A DNA stretch of 21,944 nucleotides from assembly GCA_000310025.1 (NCBI GenBank), contig FN648913.1, forward strand, positions 1 to 21,944. The letters run 5' to 3'. The notes beneath the pieces were generated by a model. It did not search any database. It had not been told where the DNA came from and worked only from the letters and a program-made list of their open reading frames with translations. This stretch comes from Ectocarpus siliculosus (Eukaryota > Sar > Phaeophyceae > Ectocarpales > Ectocarpaceae). The position numbers and the translations under genes were made by a program. Shown here piece after piece: positions 1 to 9,600 of this stretch. Within the stretch, counting starts at the first letter, position 1. Each line of letters starts with the position of its first letter.

Positions 1-285
1 CTCAGCTTTCAAGGAAGCGATTTTGTACATACCCCCTGGGCGAGCAACAATTTAAACATACCATGCGGGTATTTGGGCTTCCGAGTACTTCGTACTCATC
101 AGCAACAACAACACATCAGTGCGGCCTCTTCTTCAACTCTGTCCTTCCTGTGCTTCTCTCCTTTCGTCCGTACCACGAATAAAGTGGTGGACGATTGGTT
201 GCATCTGAAAAGATGCTCGTCGGGAGTGTCTGCTATTCTTTCGTGAGACAAGGAACAATCCTTTCTTCCTGACTACCCTTCCGGG
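1..285. other. Downstream flank of the zinc cluster gene; no gene seen
   Basis: This stretch lies 3' of the minus-strand zinc cluster gene and should hold its 3' UTR and intergenic DNA. I see no reading frame with a recognisable product. A short palindromic motif (gagtacttcgtactc) lies near position 82. No clear polyadenylation signal can be assigned. Confidence 0.4.
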
Positions 286-587
286 CTATTCCTCTGCCGC
301 TGGTGCTGGTGGTGCTGGTGCTGGTGGCGCTGCTTTAGCCTTCCCACTGTCGCTCTCGTTGCCGCCACCGATGGCACCGCCAGCTTGGCCTCTCGCTCCG
401 TACAAGAGCAAGCCCGCGGCGGCGAGCTCGGTGTTTTCTCGCTGCTGCGCCGACCCACTCGCGGTTGCCGGAGCGGCGCACGCCACCGTTCCAGTTCCAC
501 CACCACCGCCTCCCGAACCTTCTGCATCAAAATGATTGCGTTGTGTGGGCGTGAGAGGGGCTTTAGGGGCTGTATCACCGCCACTAC

Positions 588-620
<33 letters not shown>

Positions 621-1983
621 TACCGCCGCCGCTGCCATCGCCACCACCGTTGGGCGGCACCGCCGAAGACGACGACGCGCAGCCGTTCTTCGCGTCGTCC
701 TTGTCCGTGGGAGAGGTTTCCGCAACGGCCGCCGCCACTGCCGCCGCGAGGGCAAGCGATGATGCCGCCGCCGCTGCTGCCTGCCCGGCGTAGCGCTCGC
801 CGCTACTCCTCTCGTGCTCATCACGGGAAGCTTGTGCAACGTACGCGAGGGGCACGGCGTTCGGTTGTACGTCGTTGGCGTTGCTGCTGCTGCTGGCCGT
901 ACCACCACCACCCTTGTTTCCGGCCCACTCTCCCCCGAAGCCCGGCAACAGGTGTCCTCCAGGTTTGCTCGCTGATGGATCTGGCTCACTTGCCGTCGCG
1001 CCTGGCCCGATCCCAGTCGAACCGCCTTCGGCACCAGTATTGGTTGTACCAGCAGCATAATCTGGAGCTAACGCCGGCTTCCCCTCCCAGAGCCCGGAGA
1101 CAGAGGGAGCTGCCGTTGTGGAGGTGTCATTACTGGGAGTTGGGTTGTTGTTGATGCTGCCGCTGCCGCTGCTGCTGCTGCTGTTGTTGATGCTGCTGCT
1201 GCCGGTGCTCCGTTGCCGAAGCTCCGCGAGGTACACCGCGTACACCTCTGGCGGGTACTGGTGGTAGTAGACGCCGGCGCCACCTCCACCGCCGGGCAAT
1301 CCTGGGAGAGCGGGCGGGGGTTGAAGCATGTACTGCGGGCGCAAGCCCGCGGCTGACAGCGCGGGGGCGACGGGAGCAAGGGCGTTCAAGCGGCTCGCCG
1401 CTACGGCTGCCGCTGCCGCCGCCCTGGCTTCAGGGGATGGGCCGAGCGGAGGCGACTGCACCGGAACAGATTGCTGCGCAGACGCCGGTGCGGGGGGCTG
1501 AGAGTGCGCCTGAACGGGTTTCTGGGTGCTTACGATTGGCGCGGAGGAAGAGGAGCCATGGTGGCTTCTGTAGTCGCTGCCACCACTAACACCGCCACCG
1601 CCGCCGCTCCTGCTTTGCTCGTTCACCTCGTTGCCGTTGTTAGCGACTCCTGGCCATGCCGATGCCGCTTCCGCTGCCACTGCTTCCTCTGCGGCGGCTG
1701 CTGCTGTCGCGGCGGCTGGGAAACACCCGCCGCCTTCACCACCTACACCGTTGCTTCCGCCGACGCCGATGAGTCTTCTTGGCGTCGGCTTGATCGGCCT
1801 GTTTTCGAGGAGGTCATCCTCGTCCTCGATGAGCTTGCGCTTGCTGCCTTTGGGCGGGCCGGACTTCTGCTTGTAGCCATAGACGCAGTCGCGGCCGCGC
1901 CGCTCGCAACGAGTGCACGGGTGCTTTCCGTCGCACTTGCGCTTCATTCGATGGCATGCATCGCAGGCAGAACGAAGGAGCAT
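286..1983 (-). CDS. Zn2Cys6 (Gal4-type) zinc cluster transcription factor
   Basis: The minus-strand frame encodes 565 residues. Six cysteines near the N-terminus (C7, C10, C17, C23, C26, C33) follow the Gal4-type spacing C-x2-C-x6-C-x5-C-x2-C-x6-C, with the basic stretch HRMKRK between the second and third. This binuclear zinc cluster binds CGG-type DNA half-sites in the nucleus. A Lys/Arg-rich linker follows (about residues 38-51), which could serve as a nuclear localisation signal. The rest is low complexity: Ala, Ser, Asn and Gln-rich stretches and a long Gly run around residues 450-475. I see no fungal-type regulatory middle domain. The ATG at 1981-1983 gives a complete zinc cluster. However, the frame stays open for six codons upstream to a plausible 3' splice site (exon start 2001), so this ATG may be internal and an exon at 2825-3253 may precede it. 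The family is best known in fungi but also occurs in other eukaryotes. DNA targets cannot be inferred. Confidence 0.8.
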
Positions 1984-2824
1984 CGTGCTGCTGGTGGAGT
2001 ACTAGACTCACAAGAGCAATCAGTCGCGTGGAGTACGATATGGGGTGCGGGGACGGGGCGAAGGGGCGAAGGGGGGGGGTGAGATAGGAAGAACGAGGGG
2101 AGGGTGCTGGCAATGAAAGTATGACTTCCAAGAGCACTGTCTTGCTGCTGACCTGGGAAAAATATGCATCGTGGCGGCCTTGCGCCGTGTACTTCTGCGT
2201 TGGCTCGGTAGCCCTACACTTCGGTTCATGGCCTGATAGAAATGCGTTTCTCGTGGAAGCTCGGGTCGTATTTGACGGCGTTTACTATTCACTAGGTAAC
2301 ACACATTCTCCCAAATTCTGACAGACGGGCATCTTATTCAATGGTAAGCAACGAACAACCGACCCCGTTGGAGATTAGCCAATTTCTTCACTCGAAGCGG
2401 CAGCACGCATATCACATGGGTAGCACTGCATACGGCATGAAGAGTGGAGCGGGATGATCTATACGTTTGCAACACGATGAGCTTCGGTCGACCACTTGCG
2501 AGTAGACACTCACGCGATGTTAAAAAAAGTGAGCGGTACTTTTGCCCCACGCGAACGTCAACGTTCAATCGGCAAGGGACATTGTTTTGTGCAACTGTCT
2601 CCAGTACGTTCGCCTTCCCATCGGTGTCGGCAAATACACGGTATATTGCCAGTGGTGTTTTAGGGTTGGTCATACCGCCCCCGGAGGAAACATGATAGCA
2701 CAGAAATATAATCAAAACACGTGAAACGGAAGAACACGTAGCTTAGAGCAAGAGCACGCAGAGCGTCCGATATTCGTTGACATCAATGAAAGCATGCGCC
2801 GGAAACACGTGCATGCAAACCTAC

Positions 2825-3253
2825 CAAAGGTCCACTACAGCGGGGGCCACTCGGATGCTCTGCCATCATTCCCGTCGTGGCCGGAATCAGGGTCTGGGCT
2901 GTCTTAGGGGCAGCTGCAGTGGCGCTTGAAAGATGATGGTGAACAAGGCTTGCGGAACCAGGCCTCGTCGCTGTGCCGGACTCAGCCATCGGGGCCGACT
3001 CTGGCGACGAAGACAGCCCCGGTAGAGTCGGCCACACAACATTCCCGTACGCTGTCGTGAAACGCTTGTCGCCTGCTCCTGCTACTGGGTGGTTCGTGAC
3101 CCCTACTGCGGCGGAAGATGCTGCTGCAGGAGGGTGAACGGGAGGCTGCGGCTGCGCGTGTATTGCGTAGCTCGTTGAGTGCTCCCCATGCCCGCCTTTA
3201 GAGAAGCCGGGCGGCGGTGTTGTTTGTTTGCCATGGACGATAGTTGACGACAT
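2825..3253 (-). CDS. Possible first exon of the zinc cluster gene
   Basis: A minus-strand frame of 143 codons runs from an ATG at 3251-3253 to a donor-like site (cctttg|gtaggt) after 2825. It is rich in Pro, Ser, Ala and His, like the disordered part of the zinc cluster protein. Splicing from 2825 to the acceptor before 2001 (gtctag|tactcc) keeps the frame, adds six codons and reads into the ATG at 1983. The product would be about 714 residues, and the intron 823 nt. A competing AG lies five bases upstream of the chosen acceptor, but it is preceded by G, a poor acceptor context. The exon has no domain I recognise. Support is phase, composition and position only. It could instead be a chance open frame. 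Confidence 0.42.
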
Positions 3254-3586
3254 ATGTTTGAGGCTCTCCCTCCGTCGATGGGGTTCTGACGCGTCCTTCC
3301 TTACCCTGTCCAAGCAACACCTTGTACATCACACGGTATTTGCAGGGGGTAGCAGATTGAGGCTGCCTTGTACGCGCGCTGTTTCGGATCCCCGAATACG
3401 AGCAGGTCTTTTCTTTCTCTACCGACACAGCAGTCGAAGACGAACAGTCTGCATGTAAAAAACGAAACGTCGCGTAACGCCTCGTCACGTTGTGGAACTC
3501 CACCATTTTAATTGCGCCGCACACTGCACTCACTCCACACTCCACGCATCGGCGCCTCGGGCAAAGAGAGAGAAAGAAGGACGGTG
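3254..3586. promoter_or_regulatory. Putative divergent promoter between zinc cluster gene and CLPTM1L
   Basis: If the first exons at 2825-3253 (minus) and 3587-3658 (plus) are right, the two genes are head to head with only 333 bp between their start codons. This stretch would then hold both 5' UTRs and promoters. No TATA box is clear. It contains the palindrome TTCGGATCCCCGAA at 3383-3396, which has the CGG-N4-CCG form of paired zinc cluster half-sites, and a CAC/CTC-rich stretch at about 3520-3550. Confidence 0.35.
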
Positions 3587-3658
3587 ATGGGCGCAGAAGT
3601 CATGGAGCGCAAGAAGGGTGGGCGACTCAAAGGGTTGTTCAATGTATCCTGCCTGTCG
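3587..3658 (+). CDS. CLPTM1L: Proposed CLPTM1L exon 1 (start codon)
   Basis: Twenty-four codons run from ATG 3587-3589 (a second in-frame ATG is at 3602) to a strong donor TCG|gtgagt. The peptide has a Lys/Arg-rich start (MERKKGGRLK) and then turns hydrophobic (GLFNVSCLS). Joined in phase 0 to the exon at 5324, it makes an N-terminal signal anchor, as expected at the start of CLPTM1L. The intron would be 1665 nt. The call rests on phase, donor quality and topology, not on strong sequence identity. Confidence 0.5.
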
Positions 3659-6600
3659 GTGAGTGTCGTGCATTCCACAACGTGCGGAGGAGCGACATAT
3701 TCCACGCATGCCGCACATGCCTGCAAGATATATAAGGACCAGACGATTATTAGGAAAGAGATTATATTACACAGCAGTAGTGCAGGTGGCACATCCTCGA
3801 AGCGTGATTGTTTCTGTTTCCTTGAAATCAGATCAGCTTAAGCCACTTGGTGATCTTGGTGGACTTCATGTGGTTTTGACGTAAAGAGTGGCTATTCTAA
3901 GCTTCCCTTGCGGATTGTTAGCTGACATCTCACGTGTTGCTCCGGCTGGGTGCAACCGCCGGCCTCGACTCTGGCATGCACCCAATGCACATCGTCCGCA
4001 CGTGCAAGCCGGAGAGAGTAGGAGAAGTGATGTTCGATGGATGTGCCACGATATTGATTGGTTCTCGCCTGCCATCGGGCTGCGTTTCGTCGGCGTGTGT
4101 GGTTGATGGGATTCTCGATGCCGGCAAGAGCGGCACATGGCTGGATGGCACGACGTGTCGGCACAACGGACGCCGCTGGACGATGCCGTTGTGGCGTTGT
4201 GCAACGTATGCGTACCGTGCTATGTAGGCACAAAGTGTCAACTGCCTGATCATTCATTTGAACCTATTGAGTATTCAAGAAATTCAGCACGCTGAGCCTG
4301 TAGCAGCTGATGTAACGCAGACTGCTGGACCGCAAAGAGCGAGCTCAGAACACCTTGTCGCGTGGTGTAACGGACTCATTTTGACGAGTAAGCCTACCGG
4401 AGATTGGGCCTATTTATCTCGTGCACGAAAGCGCCGCAAGAAAGTCTTGCTGCGTGACTCGTGCGTGCATGTATCTCCGCCTTGCGTGCCGGCGGCGGCG
4501 GCGGCTGAGGCTGCGGCTGCTTCGTCGCTCGTTTCTTGGCAGAGGCTATGCCGGCGAAGGTGTCGGTTTGATATCATGGCGTTCATACCCATAGCGTGCC
4601 GCACACCTCTTCAACTGAAAGTACTAATTTATGGTCAATTTGCAACCGAAAGGAGTAACTAATGGCCAACTGTTGGCGTTATTGTGCGAGTGACGGCACC
4701 CATCGGAGTTACCATTGCATCGGAGCGCGGTTACAGTCAGTCGTTGTCGTCGCTTTAGGGACAGTTTTCGAGACAAGGGACGACTTCTGTACAATCAAGA
4801 GCCAGATTATGTACGTTTCATTTCCGTATTTATATCGGAGTTGTCGCACCGCGATACAATTACTCGCTCGGAGTCCCCTGCTCCTTCGCGCGTGAGGTTC
4901 AGTGCCGCAACGGCATTCATGTTGAGTTTGTCATCGGGGCTCCGCTGCTCTTTGTGGGTGAATCACAGCAGTCGAGGAACAAGTTGAGATGATCGGGTTG
5001 CTTTCACTAAGGAAGTGAAAAGTGAAGATGATACACGCATACGCTTAACCGCAGCCTATAAATTACCGTTTTGCCGATTTCACAAGTACTCAACTCGTAT
5101 GGTAAGGTACTCAATCCGTACGGTCCTATCTACTCATTTTGGTACTCTAACGTTACTGCTGAAGTAGTTACGTTAGGAGGAGGATCAGTAAAGCCTTAAC
5201 GTGTTATTGGCACACCGCCAAACCTTTTGGGGTGTGTGTGTGCACAACTTTGTGCCCGAACTAACCAGCTCGTGCTCCCTCTATGCCGTGCCCTTTTGGT
5301 ATGATGGGTGTTTAAATCGGCAGACGACCCTCTTCGGGGTATACGTGGTCTACGTGGCGTACAACATGCACGGGGTCATGAACCCAATGAGGCACGCGGT
5401 CATAGAGCCGGGAGCGCCGACCATCAAACCGCTCTGGAGCGAGGGGACAAAGGCGAGCACGGCTGACCTAAAACTATCATGATCGATGCTGTGTTTGCTA
5501 TGGTGTTCTTCAACCATTGTTTAGGAAAGCACCGCAGGAGGGGGGATCGGGGGCCTTGGGGTGGGGGGGTGGGGGGGCAGAAATTGTCACCCGAGATCGG
5601 GGTCGCTTGGTTGCAATAACAACTCAACACGAAATTTGAAGACAATAGACGAAGAATTAACGACTAAGATTGTGTCTGCAGTAGATCGATCCGAGAGTGG
5701 TGAAGAGAGGACCACACCGGCATTTATGCATAAAACATATCGTACTACGCACGCAATGAAATGGCAACGGGACCGGAGACGGCAGGGTGAAGCGAAAGGG
5801 CTTTGTCTACGCTCGTGGGTACTCTCAGTCTGCATTCGTTGCTTTACCCTTCCAATTCTGCCGCACTTTTGATGCTGCTGGACCGCCTGCCCCCGTCGGG
5901 GCACAAAGGGCGGGGGAGTTCTCGACTCCTGTCTTAATGTAGGGCGGAGATGGTTGGTTGGGCCCAATTCTAGAGCTCTTCTCCTGCCGAAACTTGCTGG
6001 ATTTCTTGCTTTGCTGGCTTGTAATCCCGAGTACTCCTATTGGAGAGCAAACGCTGAATTGTAACCTATCTCGCGGTCTCAGTTGTTTTCCTTGTCCCTT
6101 CTTTCTTCTTTTTGTTATTTCGTTCTTTGTTCGCTCCTCTCTCTCGCTCTCGATGCGTGTTTTGTTCCGCCACAGATGACTGCAACGTGCTACCTCGCCG
6201 CCAGCAAAACGTTTCGCCAGTCGTTTCTAGATCGATCGAGCCCATCGGCAGACAGGGTACCTCTCGTTGGAAGGTGACAAGTGACAGCAATTACAAATTC
6301 CACAACTACAGAAGGCAGTACCGTGCTATTGCTTTACTGATCGCCCCAATCGTCTGTATTCGGCATATATACTACTGCTGTGTCTATTTTGCTACGTCAC
6401 CAACCACCACAGAGCCACAACCGCTGGAACAACTGAGTTTATTTATGGAACCAAACTGGTGCGCTTTGTTGTTGTTGGTTGATTGTCCGTAGGGTTGGCA
6501 GAAGAAGAGAGGTTTGTTGTTGGCGCATCGTCATCCATGCTCTTGCCTGATACTGAGTCTCGCACCGATCTGGTAATCGAGTTAGCAAGCTGCCGCGCCT

Positions 6601-9600
6601 ATACCTACGCTGCAACCACAAGAGCACTACGACCACAGCTACTCTCACGACCGACAGCATCAGCAACAACCAAAACAGCAGCAACAGCAGCAACAGCTAA
6701 CAACAGTATTTCCACGCTCTTGTAACCTGCTCCCTGCCCCCTGCTCTTTGTCGGTGCCGTTTCTATCACACGCACACTCAAACTGCTTCTGGGGACACCG
6801 CCGTGCCGGACGGGCACATCACGAAACGCCACGACAACTCGAAACGGCACCCAAACGCGAAACGGCGCATCACGAAACGGCATGGTGCCACCGAACGGAA
6901 CAAACAACACGCAGGGCGGAGGGTTTAACGTTTGACCACGACATGACTCGTCACTCGTTCGATTTGAACTTGACCGCTTTGGCTGCGGGAGCGGACGAGA
7001 CGTGGCCCAACACGACTATGGTGAGAGGGCGCCTCCTTCTTCCCCAACAGACTCTCGAGTGGTAAATAACAAATAACAGGAGCGTAAATCTAGCAGTAGC
7101 AACGTAAGTTCAAGGTAGCAGGCGGCGATGTCTGCGAATTGATCGGCACAGGTGGTAGTGGTGGTGGTGGTGGTGGTGGTTGCCTTTTATTGCGGGAGGG
7201 AGCAGGATCGTTTTGACACCCCAACCCACGCGCGCATCGCATCACATCTCCCGTTCGTCCGTTCGTTCTGTCTGTCGTCTCTGCCGCTTGCGCGTTGCAT
7301 GGCAGCTCGACAGCCAAGATTGGAACGGCTTGATGTCCAACAAGACCATGTACTTCCACGTCATCCTCGAGGCGGAGTGAGTGATGTCGTATCTGCTGCT
7401 GCTGCGGCCGCCGCCGCCGCTTCATGCCAACCACGGGCGGCCTACGTAGCTGATTCGGCCGTTGTTTGTTGCTTCACACGATGAACACTTGTTTGTCGAG
7501 TTGTTGTTCGTGTTCCGACAGTGCGCATGTCGCGGTACCTTCTCTTGGATGTTGCGTAGCAACGCTCCGTCTGTCCGCGGCAAAGACATCGAAGTGCCGT
7601 CTATGGACCGAACACTGCGGGTATCAGACCTGTCCCGTTTTGGAGGAGGTTCTTCGCTTGTCTGGCCCATTTATAGATAAAACGACCTCCATCCTTTTCT
7701 CTCTTTCTCTGGCTGCGCTTCGATATTTCCCCCTTCTTCCCACTTGCCCGTGTCTTTGGAACTCTCTCTATGATACCTTCGAACTCGCTGATGCCCTCGA
7801 ACTCGAACTCGATGTTGTCTCGGAACTCGATGTCGTCTTCGCACACGGTGGTACGGAACGGCAAACAAAGACCGCCGCAGACCCAGGCGGTGCCGGAGGA
7901 CCGGCAGCTGTGGACCCTGCTGGACTCGGTTCCTCTCGTGAAGTTCGGACCGGCGACGAAAACGAGGGGTATGAGGTTTCTCCTCGGCGACCTTGGCATC
8001 GGGGGCGGCGGCGGCGGTAACGGCAGCTTGGAGTCAGATAGCCGGGGCGGGGGCGGGGGCGGGTCTTCTTCTAGAGCGTCGTCGAGGAAGGGAGAATATA
8101 TATCCTTTTGGAAGCCGGAGGTGAGTGGGTGGGTGTATGGGCGAGTTTAGGTCCGTTTTCTGGTTTTCTTGTGGTACTTGCTTACTGTTGACGGTTGTGC
8201 TTGTTGCCGGGAGGTGTTGTTGCTGTTTTGGTATGATGGCTGTGTTGGCCTTTTTGGTGGTGCAGTAGCGGCGGTGGTAGTGCTGTTTCCACGACCATTC
8301 TCGTCTCTTTGAACAGACCCGTGGCCTCAACAATACCGGGTACACTATTTTTAAGACAAGCACCCTTTCCCCTTCGAGAACACAAGGTATAATTCCCTTG
8401 CCTCGCAACCTCTTTCAATCCACGAGCTCGTTACGACGAATCCGTTCGTGTTTACTTTAGGTGGCTGTTCGAGTCGTGGCGGACTTCACGGAGTACCCGC
8501 ACAACTACCTTCCCCAGACTATTCAGCGAGCGGCCGAGATCATCGGCTTGACCAAGGACGGCCAGTGGGCCAATGGCGCCTGGGACAGCCTGGTGAGCTT
8601 TGCGGAGGTCCCACGTACCAGTGCTGTGATCAATGTTGAAAAATGTGTCGCCACCAATGTGGTTGGGAATGGATGAGCGTTTGGGTGAAGGGTGGATCTA
8701 TCGTCGACCTACGTACGTACGCTGGATCGAGGTTGGGTGTACACGTGTACACGAGAGAGATTGGTGAAAGTATTTACGATCAAATCAAAGAAAATCCGGG
8801 GTCGGTGCATCCGTGAAGCACGTTTTGTCGCTCACACATGGTACGCATACATGAGGGTCTGCTGCTGTTTAGGCGTAACATGCGCCCGAGGATGGGCGGA
8901 GACGCGAGAGAAAGACAACATAACATATGTCAGCCTGTCGAAAACGAAAAAACCTAGCCGCACCCTGCGTTAGGATTATGCTCTCACTGTTCGGCGGCCC
9001 CTCAGATAGGAAATTTTGGGTACCGTGTTTTTGGGTCCAATGACACGAGAACGCGCCATAATCTTCCCCGAACTTTCGCCGCCGCCGCCATCCCGCTGGT
9101 CTCCTCCCCTCCGCCGGTCGCCGCCGCTGCCACCGTCTTGTCTGATTTATGCCCCTTGACGGGAAAAAGGCGTACAAGCCGATCGTGCACGTGGACGAGA
9201 TAGGCCTCACGTCCGACAAGTACGTGCCCCTCAACAGGACCCTCTCCTCGCTACCCCTTAAGGTTACCATCGAGCCCATGTCCCTGCAGCGCTGGCAGCT
9301 CATGCAGGTGCGCACGCCTCTTTTGTCGAGGCACCGCTGTAAGAGCTCGAGCCTTGGTAATTAATCGGATTTTTTAGTATTGTATAGCGGGCGGGCGCTG
9401 TGTACCTCTTGACCCCCTGGAACGCTTCGCCTCGCCCTGTCTCCCTCACGAACCTTGAAACCTCGGAACGCAGAGCATGGAGCACTCTCTGCAGCAGCAG
9501 AAGGAAAGCTTCGGCTTCCAGGACTCGGACGTCGACGACGTCCGCCGGTTGATTAGCGACACCAACGTTTACCTGCTCATCGTCACGCTCTTCGCGTCCA

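Noticed and set aside
273-2082. Several other long open frames overlapping the zinc cluster gene on both strands
   Set aside because: They follow GC-rich trinucleotide repeats and encode only Ala, Arg, Pro or Leu runs; the zinc cluster frame alone has a real domain.
3866-4257. Overlapping open frames on both strands as a small gene
   Set aside because: No domain, no consistent splice signals, and the stretch lies inside the long first intron proposed for CLPTM1L.
6791-6900. cgaaacgg-type short repeats before exon 4 as a CRISPR or regulatory array
   Set aside because: Spacing and units are irregular, and the context is a eukaryotic intron.
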